Shown: positions 8,007 to 15,846 of the stretch, piece by piece
Position numbering within the stretch: position 1 is the first letter of the stretch
Layout of the letters: every line of letters begins with the position of its first letter
Assembly (NCBI GenBank): GCA_938036825.1
Contig: CALHWD010000014.1
Coordinates: 1 to 32,823, forward strand
Direction of reading: 5' to 3'
From: an uncultured Candidatus Saccharibacteria bacterium
GTDB taxonomy: Bacteria > Patescibacteriota > Saccharimonadia > Saccharimonadales > Saccharimonadaceae
Length of the DNA stretch: 32,823 nt
Made by a program: the position numbers and the translations under genes
The notes under the pieces: model-generated
Told to the model about the DNA's origin: nothing
The model's input: only the letters and a program-made list of their open reading frames with translations
Databases searched by the model: none

Positions 8007-8504
8007 ATGATCAATACACTCACGACTACTCTCACCAAACTTTGCCAACCCCTCCCCCGCATGAGCGCTGCCATGAAGCAGTGGTTTCGTGATAACCTCT
8101 GGATTATGATGTTGCTGGTTGCAGTTGTTAATGCTGGGTACGGCGTATCCTTGCTTATCCAGCTGTATCAGGCTTTTACGGCAAAGGTGAGTGCTTGGCT
8201 GGTGATGGTTGCACCACACACGTCTTCGTCGCTAACTGCGCGGCGGGTGTATCTCGTGGTGGCACTGCTGTGCGTTATTACCCAAGCAGTTATGGCTGGC
8301 GTTGCGGTGCTCCCCTTGCGCGAACGGCGCAAACAGGGGTGGGTGCTTGCGGTGTGCAGTGCGCTGGTGATTGGCCTCTTTGCGATTATTGGCCTTATTC
8401 TCAATATATTTATGATGCCAACGGCCGTGCTGGTGTCGCTCGTCTCGCTGCTATTTGCACTGGCAACACTTTATGTTGCACACGAAGTGAAGGATGAATT
8501 TTAA
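8007..8504 (+). CDS. Four-helix membrane protein of unknown function
   Basis: This 165-residue integral membrane protein has hydrophobic segments at about residues 32-55, 82-102, 112-133 and 136-157. A cytoplasmic-looking N terminus contains a basic and aromatic patch (MKQWFRDN). The loop RERRKQGW between helices 2 and 3 is positively charged. I do not recognise a family. The start is fixed by a strong promoter whose -10 ends six bases upstream, making it a leaderless gene. Confidence 0.8.
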   Translation: MINTLTTTLTKLCQPLPRMSAAMKQWFRDNLWIMMLLVAVVNAGYGVSLLIQLYQAFTAKVSAWLVMVAPHTSSSLTARRVYLVVALLCVITQAVMAGVAVLPLRERRKQGWVLAVCSALVIGLFAIIGLILNIFMMPTAVLVSLVSLLFALATLYVAHEVKDEF

Positions 8505-8738
8505 CACTTCTAGATTACACACCTGCCATCTTGGTTAATAACACCTACTAAGGTTACACTCTCTATTCACTCCCCGCTAACGCAATGAGAGAATAAATAT
8601 TTCTATTGAGTTATTCATTTCGTGTGCGAAGCTAGAGAACTTATTTGTTTGGCGACAAGCTACCATTCTTCAAGTGAACCACGAAAAAGAGGGTAAGCAT
8701 GCAATACTATAAAGCCGAGTAGTTATGGCGCAAACAGC

Positions 8739-8767
8739 TTGAAAACCACCCCTGCCTGTGCTACAGT
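8739..8767 (+). promoter_or_regulatory. tRNA-Gln promoter
   Basis: TTGAAA (8739-8744), a 17-nt spacer and TACAGT (8762-8767, preceded by TGC) lie just upstream of the tRNA, so the primary transcript should begin about six bases before it. A small inverted repeat CTACAG-TATT-CTGTAG (8761-8776) overlaps the -10. Confidence 0.65.
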
Positions 8768-8779
8768 ATTCTGTAGCGA

Positions 8780-8854
8780 TGGGGTGTCGCCAAGTGGTAA
8801 GGCAACGGGTTCTGGTCCCGTCATGCGGGGGTTCGAATCCCTCCACCCCAGCCA
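8780..8854 (+). tRNA. tRNA-Gln (anticodon CTG), CCA encoded
   Basis: Acceptor stem TGGGGTG pairs with CACCCCA, with discriminator G at 8851 and CCA encoded at 8852-8854. The anticodon loop TTCTGGT between CGGG and CCCG gives CTG. The T arm GGGGGTTCGAATCCCTC is canonical. Confidence 0.95.
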
Positions 8855-8866
8855 TATAGTGTTTTT

Positions 8867-8890
8867 AGTCTGCAGAGGCAGGCTATTTTT
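8867..8890 (+). terminator. Terminator of tRNA-Gln
   Basis: The stem AGTCTGC / GCAGGCT (one G-U pair) with loop AGAG is followed by ATTTTT, 12 bases after the tRNA CCA end. Confidence 0.75.
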
Positions 8891-9059
8891 ATTACTACGA
8901 TCACCAGAGAATATAATAGGATCACAAGTCCCCTTGTGGTTTACTTCCAGCTCCACCTATCACACTCTAGTGTGTCCATCTGTTATTTGTCGAACTTAGC
9001 AAGAAAAACTCACCATATAGAAAAGATAGTTTTACGATTCAAGCTACTGCAGCTTAGTC

Positions 9060-9326
9060 CTATTCATCAGCACGGTGTTCTCGCGGCACTGTTGCCTCAA
9101 AAATCTCGACAATTTGCAAGGCTTTTGTATAATCCCGTAGCTCGTCATCTGTCATTTGGCTAATCTCAGAAGCCGTTACTGTACGCGGGTCTCTCCGTCG
9201 GAATGGTGTCTCAGGATAATCGAAATCTGTTCTACTTACTATATACTCGATCGCCTCCAGGCGCGTCATTGGCGTAGGTGTCGGCTGCTGGTCATAGGTG
9301 TCAGCAATCGAGGGGGGTAGTTTCAT
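9060..9326 (-). CDS. Small acidic protein of unknown function
   Basis: This 88-residue soluble protein is rich in Asp, Glu, Thr and Pro, with a probable helix-rich C-terminal half (EISQMTDDELRDYTKALQIV). There is no recognisable domain. It has little competing coding potential on the other strand, and an imperfect -10 (GACAAT) ends six bases before its ATG, in line with the leaderless style here. It lies downstream of the cation ATPase on the same strand but probably has its own promoter in the 82-base gap. Confidence 0.55.
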   Translation of the reverse strand: MKLPPSIADTYDQQPTPTPMTRLEAIEYIVSRTDFDYPETPFRRRDPRTVTASEISQMTDDELRDYTKALQIVEIFEATVPREHRADE

Positions 9327-9408
9327 GGTGTATTGTCATATGTTTATAAAACCACACCAACCATCATAAATCAACAGCAATGGCACGAACATCAAGATTA
9401 ACAACGCC

Positions 9409-11967
9409 TCACCGCCGTCGACGCGAACGCACCACAGCGTGCCCTTTGCCAAAGTAGGTGCGCCCAAGCCACTTGTGCCCTTCGATGATGGCAAGTGGGA
9501 CGAAGAATGCCACAATCCAGACAAAGATGCCATCGCTCCACGAGATGGGCGCTACATGGAGCCACTGCTCGAGCGGCCCAAACAGCGCCACCAGCTGGAG
9601 CACAATCGATACTGCCAAGCCACCATAAAATGCCGTGCTCCACCGCCGAGCGCGCCGCCAGACGGGCTCATAGTCGCTGCGGGCAGCGAGAGCGCTGGCC
9701 CACTGCATCACCACCAGCGCACAGAAGGCAATGGTGCGCGCATACCCTTCGCCGTGCGAGTGATAGTACATGCTGTAGAGCCCCAATGTGATAACCGCCA
9801 TCACCACCGCGATGAGCCCAACCCGGCTTAGCATAAAGCGACTAAGTAGTGGTGCTTTGGGATGGTATGGCGACCGCCGCATTGCTTGGGATGAGCCTGG
9901 CTCGACACCCAATGGAATAACCATCGTTGTATCTGTCACCAAATTGACCCACAAGATCTGCACCGGCAAAAGCGGGATAGGCAAGCCCACCAGCAGTGAG
10001 CCGATCGACACCAGCACCTCACCAAGGTTCGTCGCCAGCAAATACACCACCATACGCTTGATATTAGCGTAGATCGTCCGCCCCTCGTGCACAGCACTAA
10101 TGATGGAGCGGAAGTTGTTGTCAAGCAAGATAATATCACCAGCATCGCGCGCTATCTGCGCCCCCGAGCCCATCGCGATACCGACGTTAGCATTGGTCAG
10201 TGCGGGAATGTCATTAACGCCGTCACCTGTCATGGCAGTAATATCCGTCGCATTGAGGGCTGTGAGGATGCGATGCTTGTGCTCTGGTATGACCCGCGAG
10301 AAAACGCGCGCCCGGGCCACTACAGTAGCCAGCTCGCCGTCGCTCAATTGGTCAAGCCGCCGGCAATCATACACCTCATCACGCCCCCGTACAAGGCCGA
10401 GTTGTCGCCCAATCTGATACGCCGTCTCGAAATGATCGCCAGTAATCATCCGCACTGTGATGCCCGCTTGGCGAGCTCGAGCAATCGACGGCCGAGCCTC
10501 TGGCCGCACACTATCTGCCACACCAACCAGCCCAACAAACTGCAACCCCTGACGGGCTGGCAGCTGCTCCAGCGAATCAATCGGCGCACGAAGCGCCGTA
10601 TACGCCAAGGCAATCACTCGATGCCCCTGCCCCGTAAGCTCCTGCAAAGCCTGGAGCGTCGCGCGCTTATCCGCACTAGAAAGCCGCGCATGGCGAATAA
10701 TTGCCTCCGGTGCACCCTTTACGCACAAGCGATATTGCCCAGTGCCAACTGCCTGGAGTGTCCCGCTCATTGCCAGCTTGTGCTCAAAAGGAAAGAGTGT
10801 CAAACCCGCCCGGCGCTGCGGCCGCGAGACGCGCTGCTCGTTGCAATAGGCGGCAAAGGCTCGATCGAGTGGATCATACATCTTGCTTCGGCTATTCGGT
10901 AAGGTGCTGCCAGCCAGTGTCTGGAGTAGTGGCTCAGTACGGTTACCCGGTGCCCAGATGGCCTGGACAGTGAGTTTGTTGCGCGTGAGGGTGCCGGTCT
11001 TGTCTGTGGCGATTGTCGTCACCACACCAATTGTCTCAATCGCTGCCATCGTCCGCACCAGCGCCTTGCGCCGCGCCATCCGCTGCATACCAATGGCCAA
11101 AATCACCGAGATCGCTACTGGCAGCCCCTCCGGCACCGCACTAACGGCAAGCGCTATCACAAACTGCAGCGCCGCCGTAAGCTCCATACCGCGCCACAGT
11201 GCTAACCCCAGCGCCACCACTGATGCCACCAACACAACGACGATGATTTGACTTACCAACTTATTGATCGTGCGCTCCACTGGGCTCGTCTCACGTGGGT
11301 GACTCGAGAGAGCAGCCAGTTTACCATACTCAGTCGTATTTCCGGTTGCCGTCACAATAGCAAGCGCACTGCCACCAATCACAAATGACCCCTGATACAA
11401 ACAATTCCGCCGCTCATAGAGCGCCGTTGCCATGGGGAGAACTGCACTATTTTTCTCGATCGGGAGCGACTCACCCGTCAGCTGTGATTCATCCACCCGG
11501 AGCGAGCGCGCCTCGAGCACCCGCGCATCGGCCGGAATCTTATCACCCTCTTCCACGATGATCACATCACCTGGCACCAACTGCTCCGCATCGAGCGATT
11601 GTTCACCTTCATGTCGACGGACGCGCACCTGCAAGGGAACGTGCTTTTGCAGTGAGCGGATGATGCGCTCGGTAGAGAGCTGCTGTGTGTAATCGATCAG
11701 TGCACTCACCAGAATAATCGCCAAAATAATTAGTCCATCCACCACCGCCTGGTGGAAGAAACTAATCGCCGCTGCCGCAAACAGCACCAGCATAAACACC
11801 GAGCAAAATGGCTTGATGAGCCGCCGCCACAGTGGTTCGTGCATAACGTGGATAATATTAGGGCCGTAGTGTTCCAGCCGCTCGGCCACAGCAGCGTCAT
11901 CGAGACCGCGGACGCCAGACGATAGGTCGGCCATCGTCTGCTGAGGGGTCTTGGCATGGTATGTCAT
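9409..11967 (-). CDS. P2-type cation-transporting ATPase
   Basis: P-type ATPase of the Ca2+/Na+-type (P2) group, 852 residues, pumping a cation across the membrane. From the N terminus it has a cation-ATPase N domain (about 1-65), the actuator domain with LTGES (163-167), M4 with VSAVPEGLPVAI (PEGL 279-282), the phosphorylation site DKTGT (Asp322), KGAPE in the nucleotide domain, and TGDGVND in the hinge. M6 is NLVTDTTMVIPLG, where typical Ca2+ pumps have TDGLPA, so the ion is uncertain. The C-terminal four-helix cation ATPase domain is present. A longer frame opens 53 residues upstream, but I chose the ATG at 11967. It begins a normal N-domain, lies nine bases from a TATAAT, and avoids overlap with the divergent gene at 12040. 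Confidence 0.93.
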   Translation of the reverse strand: MTYHAKTPQQTMADLSSGVRGLDDAAVAERLEHYGPNIIHVMHEPLWRRLIKPFCSVFMLVLFAAAAISFFHQAVVDGLIILAIILVSALIDYTQQLSTERIIRSLQKHVPLQVRVRRHEGEQSLDAEQLVPGDVIIVEEGDKIPADARVLEARSLRVDESQLTGESLPIEKNSAVLPMATALYERRNCLYQGSFVIGGSALAIVTATGNTTEYGKLAALSSHPRETSPVERTINKLVSQIIVVVLVASVVALGLALWRGMELTAALQFVIALAVSAVPEGLPVAISVILAIGMQRMARRKALVRTMAAIETIGVVTTIATDKTGTLTRNKLTVQAIWAPGNRTEPLLQTLAGSTLPNSRSKMYDPLDRAFAAYCNEQRVSRPQRRAGLTLFPFEHKLAMSGTLQAVGTGQYRLCVKGAPEAIIRHARLSSADKRATLQALQELTGQGHRVIALAYTALRAPIDSLEQLPARQGLQFVGLVGVADSVRPEARPSIARARQAGITVRMITGDHFETAYQIGRQLGLVRGRDEVYDCRRLDQLSDGELATVVARARVFSRVIPEHKHRILTALNATDITAMTGDGVNDIPALTNANVGIAMGSGAQIARDAGDIILLDNNFRSIISAVHEGRTIYANIKRMVVYLLATNLGEVLVSIGSLLVGLPIPLLPVQILWVNLVTDTTMVIPLGVEPGSSQAMRRSPYHPKAPLLSRFMLSRVGLIAVVMAVITLGLYSMYYHSHGEGYARTIAFCALVVMQWASALAARSDYEPVWRRARRWSTAFYGGLAVSIVLQLVALFGPLEQWLHVAPISWSDGIFVWIVAFFVPLAIIEGHKWLGRTYFGKGHAVVRSRRRR

Positions 11968-11976
11968 AATAGATCT

Positions 11977-11985
11977 ATTATAGCA
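11977..11985 (-). promoter_or_regulatory. Extended -10 of the cation ATPase gene
   Basis: Minus-strand TGCTATAAT ends nine bases before the ATG at 11967, predicting a leader of only 2-3 bases. It lies back to back with the promoter of the 12040 gene. Confidence 0.65.
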
Positions 11986-12003
11986 CACCAAGCATAAGCG
12001 TTC

Positions 12004-12033
12004 TGGACAAATTACCACACATCGGCGTATACT
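12004..12033 (+). promoter_or_regulatory. Promoter of the leaderless 12040 gene
   Basis: TGGACA (12004-12009), an 18-nt spacer and TATACT (12028-12033) end six bases before the ATG at 12040. Confidence 0.6.
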
Positions 12034-12039
12034 AGAGCC

Positions 12040-12264
12040 ATGACAAAAGCTCCACACACCACTGTAACCAAAACCAAACCAGCAGCCAAAAAACACTCGA
12101 AGCGCACCGGCACACCAGTCGCTCACCCCTCATTGCACCAAGCTGAGCAACCCAAGACCGTTGACTACTACCCCAACCGCATGACTATTGCTGTCTCAGT
12201 GCTGGCTGGCACAGGACTTGTCTTGCTGTGTTTGATGGTGCGGATGACAGTGATTGTAGAATAA
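12040..12264 (+). CDS. Small single-pass membrane protein
   Basis: This 74-residue protein has a basic Thr/Lys/Pro-rich N-terminal half (net positive, about residues 1-45) and one membrane helix at about residues 48-70 (MTIAVSVLAGTGLVLLCLMV). The positive-inside rule places the basic tail in the cytoplasm. No family is recognised. It diverges from the cation ATPase and is followed 48 bases later by another membrane-protein gene with its own promoter. Confidence 0.65.
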   Translation: MTKAPHTTVTKTKPAAKKHSKRTGTPVAHPSLHQAEQPKTVDYYPNRMTIAVSVLAGTGLVLLCLMVRMTVIVE

Positions 12265-12297
12265 GCGCACCCACTTCTCATTCTGCCACATCCAGTA

Positions 12298-12306
12298 TGG
12301 TATGAT
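12298..12306 (+). promoter_or_regulatory. Extended -10 of the 12313 gene
   Basis: TGGTATGAT ends six bases before the ATG at 12313; leaderless. Confidence 0.6.
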
Positions 12307-12312
12307 AGAGTT

Positions 12313-12882
12313 ATGACCCATATTCATCAACCAGTCAAGCGAATCTTTTCTTCACAGTATTTCGTATTATTAAGCAGCCTTTTCTTACTATTTGGTAGCG
12401 CTATCATACTTTTGCTTGCGATGTATAGCCGCCCCAACCTTCAGCTACTTAAGAACTCTGCACCAGCAGTTCACTTTTTCTCTACTACCTCTGTTCGCCC
12501 ACTAGATCAAGCTTATCATCTAGCAGCTACAGATTCGGAGAACGAGCAAAATAATCATCAGTCATCACCAACGACAGAAGACAAAGAGCTTGGCCGAGCT
12601 ATTACAGCATTCTTTGGCGGTACATTACTAATTATGCTTATCTCAGCTATTACCATGGTCTTGATCATTATCCTTATTCCAGTAACGATCTTCTTCGTCT
12701 GGCATAAAATTGGCAGAGTTATTCTCGACAGAATCTCGCAGCCACCACAACCGCCTTATTACTCGCAACCACCGGTTGCTCCACCAGTTCAGCCTCAGCC
12801 ACCACAGCCACAGCAGCCGCAGGCTAGCACGTCGACAACACCGGCTGAGCCATCTACCTCTCCCTCGCCCAAGCAAAAATAA
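12313..12882 (+). CDS. Two-helix membrane protein with Pro/Gln-rich tail
   Basis: The 189-residue protein has membrane helices at about residues 14-37 and 95-125. They are separated by a polar loop of about 55 residues that is probably outside the cell. The C-terminal tail of about 45 residues is almost entirely Pro, Gln, Ser and Thr (repeats of PPQP and PQPPQPQQPQ), a typical disordered region. No enzymatic motif is visible and I do not recognise the family. The start is set by the leaderless promoter. Confidence 0.75.
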   Translation: MTHIHQPVKRIFSSQYFVLLSSLFLLFGSAIILLLAMYSRPNLQLLKNSAPAVHFFSTTSVRPLDQAYHLAATDSENEQNNHQSSPTTEDKELGRAITAFFGGTLLIMLISAITMVLIIILIPVTIFFVWHKIGRVILDRISQPPQPPYYSQPPVAPPVQPQPPQPQQPQASTSTTPAEPSTSPSPKQK

Positions 12883-12940
12883 CACAGAGTCAAGCACTAC
12901 CCCACCGCTAGGTTCTTGCCACTAATCCATTGGCAAATCG

Positions 12941-12949
12941 TGGTATACT
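12941..12949 (+). promoter_or_regulatory. Extended -10 of the AI-2E family transporter gene
   Basis: TGGTATACT ends seven bases before the ATG at 12957. It lies inside a longer possible reading frame starting at 12930, which argues against that earlier start. Confidence 0.7.
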
Positions 12950-12956
12950 AAAGAGC

Positions 12957-14090
12957 ATGAGAGTACGGATAGAGATAGACACGAAGACCTTTGTGCGGTT
13001 TTGGCTGGTAGTAATTGGTTTTGCATTTGCAATCCTCGCGATTTATCTGGCGCAGACTGCCTTGATTATGATTGGCACGGCGGGGTTCCTCGCGCTGGCG
13101 CTCAATGGGCCGGTCAATGCTATCGTCGAGCGCCTGCCTAACCGCAGCCGGACACTCAGCACCGCACTCGCTTTCATTAGTATTGTGGCACTACTTGGAG
13201 TGGTTCTCGTGCTCGTGGTACCGCCTATCGTCCAGCAGACGAGCAAGTTTGTCGATGCCCTGCCGGGGATGATCCACACAGCAGGCGAGCAGTGGCACAG
13301 CTTTGGTACTTTTGCCGAGCAGTATCATATTCAGGCACAAGTCAATCAAGTAGTCGAGAGCGCTCGCGGCAGCGTCGAGTCATGGACGCGTGGCCTCAGC
13401 GGTAACCTCCTCGCTGGTATTAGTTCTGTTTTTTCGGCAGTTGGCTCTGCATTCTTAGTCCTTGTCCTCACCTTCTTGATGCTGACGGAAGGGCCGGCCT
13501 GGGCTGAGCGCTTTTGGGGGCTCTACCGCGACCAAGCTACGATGGAGCGCCACCAAAAGGTCGCCCACCGTATGCACGCTGTGGTAGCGGGCTATGTGAC
13601 GGGACAGCTCACGATCTCAGGCATTGGTGCCCTCTTTGCTGGGGCAGCGGTCTTTGTGCTCAGCCTCTTTTTCTCGGCTATTCCAGGTAACCTTGCACTT
13701 GTTACCATTGCCGTCACCTTCGTCCTAGCGCTCATCCCTATGTTTGGTGCCACGATTGCTGGGGTGATGATCTCCCTTTTGCTTGGCTTTAATGCTTTGC
13801 CAGGCGGCCTTATCTTTGCAGCATTTTTCATCATCTACCAACAGATCGAGAATAACTTCATCTCGCCTACCATTCAGTCGCGCAAGATCGAGCTCACACC
13901 ACTGGTCGTCCTCGTTGCCATCACCATTGGCCTTTACATCTTTGGTATTATCGGCGGTCTCATCTCTATTCCCATCGCTGGCTGCTGCAAAGTCCTGCTA
14001 GACGACTACCTTGAGCACAACGCCCGCGCCCGCGAAGAATCCACCAAGCCACTAGCCAAACTGGTGGAAAAGATTAAGGGTGAGAGCTAA
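12957..14090 (+). CDS. AI-2E family transporter (PerM/YdiK type)
   Basis: This 377-residue multispanning membrane protein belongs to the AI-2E/UPF0118 transporter family, whose members have been linked to export of AI-2 or to Na+/H+ exchange. Paired N-terminal helices (about 10-55) carry the ALNGPVNAIVERLP region. A soluble central region (about 90-145) follows, then a C-terminal bundle with the conserved ALIPMFGATIAG, YQQIENNFISPTIQSRKIEL (family signature) and IFGIIGGLISIPIAG. Length fits the family. The earlier in-frame ATG (12930) is rejected because the promoter -10 lies within that extension. The substrate cannot be told from sequence. Confidence 0.9.
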   Translation: MRVRIEIDTKTFVRFWLVVIGFAFAILAIYLAQTALIMIGTAGFLALALNGPVNAIVERLPNRSRTLSTALAFISIVALLGVVLVLVVPPIVQQTSKFVDALPGMIHTAGEQWHSFGTFAEQYHIQAQVNQVVESARGSVESWTRGLSGNLLAGISSVFSAVGSAFLVLVLTFLMLTEGPAWAERFWGLYRDQATMERHQKVAHRMHAVVAGYVTGQLTISGIGALFAGAAVFVLSLFFSAIPGNLALVTIAVTFVLALIPMFGATIAGVMISLLLGFNALPGGLIFAAFFIIYQQIENNFISPTIQSRKIELTPLVVLVAITIGLYIFGIIGGLISIPIAGCCKVLLDDYLEHNARAREESTKPLAKLVEKIKGES

Positions 14091-14162
14091 TAGAGTTTCA
14101 CTGTTTGCCGATCAACTAGTCAACACAACAGTCCAAGCACAAGATAGATCATAAGATACGTG

Positions 14163-14606
14163 CTATAGCCCGGGTCGCCTCAACGCCATCTCAATCCCCA
14201 AATCAACCTCGAGTGGATCCTCGCCCTCATCCAGTTCATCGACTTCTTCTGCGGAGTAGTACCGACCCTCTTCTAGCTCTTCGGGGGCACGCCATGCGTA
14301 GTAAGTCAATGAGGTTGGTTCACCGATCTGAAGGACGTCACGCAGGATGTGGATCGATTGTGCTGCAATTGATGTGTACTCTGAACTCTGTAACGGCAGT
14401 GAATAAGAGAAAAACTGAGGATTTTCTTCATTTTCGACACTGCATGATACGGTGCCGTTCATTATAATATACTCGATATATTTTGAGTTATGGACATTCT
14501 CTGTTGTTTGTATTAGTGTAATGTGGGTTCGATCCTCTGCGTACATGAGCAGCCTTGCGATCTTCAATGCAAACTCATTCCATGACAGTGTATTGACATG
14601 ATCCAT
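14163..14606 (-). CDS. Small acidic protein, TY-Chap-like or immunity-like
   Basis: This 147-residue acidic protein follows the 14621 gene by 14 bases with a strong AGGAGG Shine-Dalgarno site, so it is the second gene of a two-gene operon. The N-terminal pattern (WNEFALKIARLLMY, then a beta segment KYIEYIIMNG) and the later LRDVLQIGEPTSLTYYAW resemble small chaperone-like (TY-Chap) domains seen near secretion and toxin systems. This is by eye and weak. The C terminus is strongly acidic (EEVDELDEGEDPLEVD). Confidence 0.6.
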   Translation of the reverse strand: MDHVNTLSWNEFALKIARLLMYAEDRTHITLIQTTENVHNSKYIEYIIMNGTVSCSVENEENPQFFSYSLPLQSSEYTSIAAQSIHILRDVLQIGEPTSLTYYAWRAPEELEEGRYYSAEEVDELDEGEDPLEVDLGIEMALRRPGL

Positions 14607-14620
14607 TTGTCGAGTTCCTC

Positions 14621-15085
14621 CTAATCTTCATCCAGCACTCGCGTGAATTGAGGAGAGTGGAGAAATATGCCGACTGATGAGCGAGTGTTGCTTAGTTGCA
14701 GTCGGCATCCTGAAATCGATGCCCATATTGCACTCTCATCTTCTTGCTCGCGGATAATATTTGGAACACCCCAGACGGTTTTTCCTGCATTAACATAACT
14801 GACGAAAGCGTCGTTCATAAAAGCATCGCGTGCGCTAGAACTAACTATGTCTACATCGGTTAGATTCCAAGAAATAGTGTTAAGTCCTGCAATCGGACCG
14901 GAGGTTACCATGAGCATCGGGCGATTGACTGGAATATCCTTTGCAACGGTACTTTGATCACTTTCATCCCAGCCAAGTTTATCCATAGCCGCTGCGAGCT
15001 TATCTTCTGTTAGCGGCCAATCTTGGTTGACCCAATAGTTTACAAGGTCGACAAATTTTTGTGGGGTAATGCTGTTCCATGTCAT
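14621..15085 (-). CDS. DUF6301-like protein, possible immunity protein
   Basis: The 154-residue soluble protein begins with TPQKFVDLVNYWVNQDWPLT, continuing into EDKLAAAMDKLGW. This resembles the start of DUF6301 proteins, which are common in Actinobacteria and often sit near polymorphic toxins. The rest is beta-rich with no catalytic motif. A leaderless promoter precedes it (TGATATACT, then six bases, then ATG). It forms an operon with the 14163 gene, and both look like members of immunity gene sets. No toxin gene is nearby. Identification is tentative. Confidence 0.6.
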   Translation of the reverse strand: MTWNSITPQKFVDLVNYWVNQDWPLTEDKLAAAMDKLGWDESDQSTVAKDIPVNRPMLMVTSGPIAGLNTISWNLTDVDIVSSSARDAFMNDAFVSYVNAGKTVWGVPNIIREQEDESAIWASISGCRLQLSNTRSSVGIFLHSPQFTRVLDED

Positions 15086-15091
15086 GGTGAT

Positions 15092-15100
15092 AGTATATCA
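15092..15100 (-). promoter_or_regulatory. Extended -10 of the 14621 gene
   Basis: Minus-strand TGATATACT ends six bases before the ATG at 15085. Confidence 0.7.
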
Positions 15101-15173
15101 TCATTTTCTACACGTCATCGCCATTTTGTGCTACCGTACTCATGTCGTGTGCGTGGTTCATTGCGTTATAATA

Positions 15174-15845
15174 CTATCTCGGCACGCAGCGGTACACCAC
15201 TGTTTGGTCTCGCATACACAGCTGCACAACTGGCGCAATAACCCCTGTTGTCTCGAGCATATCGGGCGACGACCAATTATAGCATGGTCTCCCTTTATTA
15301 CCATATTCAATCGGCGCAACGACTAGATTGTAATAATGATGCATCAGCACCAGCGCACGCAGCGGATCGACAAGCGGCGCGGTTGCCATTGGCTCATCAG
15401 ACATATCAAGCTCCAGTGTTTGCCATGCTGCGTCGGGTATCTCCTCAGTCTCCTCGGATGCGTTATATCTATCGTAGCTCACAGCCAAGCCACTACCGTT
15501 ATAGCCAAGGCCTGGCAGTTTCTCAGCATAGTCTGGCAGGTACGCCGCGATAGCGAGGTCAATATTCTCTGGTAGGGTTTTACCCGCATCATAGCCCGTC
15601 CGCTCAGTCAGCGGCAAATCCTCAGGTGGCAGCCCAGCACTGAGGTACGCTTCACACGCAACAAGGTCGCCTAGTATAATCGTCGCTTCGTTGATGTCAT
15701 GATTACTGTGCTCGCTATTCTCATACACTCTGCGCCGCACTGCATCATACACCGCAGTCAAGGCGGTAATCTTCTGGTCTGACGGCGATGGTTCTTGCTC
15801 TGCCTGTGGTGTAGCAGTTTTTCCTGATAGAGTTTCGTGATTCAT
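15174..15845 (-). CDS. Hypothetical acidic protein encoded after cysS
   Basis: The 223-residue acidic soluble protein has no recognised domain. The chosen ATG is one base after the cysS stop (TGA-T-ATG), and GAGGAG at the end of cysS serves as its Shine-Dalgarno site, so translation is coupled. A longer frame extends 68 residues into cysS but reads out-of-frame cysS sequence and is discarded. Predicted mostly helical, with conserved-looking stretches LGDLVACEAYLSAGLPPED and LVDPLRALVLMHHYYNLVVA. Its job is unknown; the link with cysS and nrnA may be only cotranscription. Confidence 0.7.
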   Translation of the reverse strand: MNHETLSGKTATPQAEQEPSPSDQKITALTAVYDAVRRRVYENSEHSNHDINEATIILGDLVACEAYLSAGLPPEDLPLTERTGYDAGKTLPENIDLAIAAYLPDYAEKLPGLGYNGSGLAVSYDRYNASEETEEIPDAAWQTLELDMSDEPMATAPLVDPLRALVLMHHYYNLVVAPIEYGNKGRPCYNWSSPDMLETTGVIAPVVQLCMRDQTVVYRCVPR

Positions 15846-15846
15846 A

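Noticed and set aside
8670..8956. Reading frames on the minus strand across tRNA-Gln giving EGFEPPHDGTRTR-type peptides
   Set aside because: This is the antisense of the tRNA, a well-known false protein motif.
12930..12956. Earlier start (nine residues) for the AI-2E transporter
   Set aside because: The extended -10 TGGTATACT at 12941-12949 lies inside it, and the next ATG is seven bases downstream of that box.
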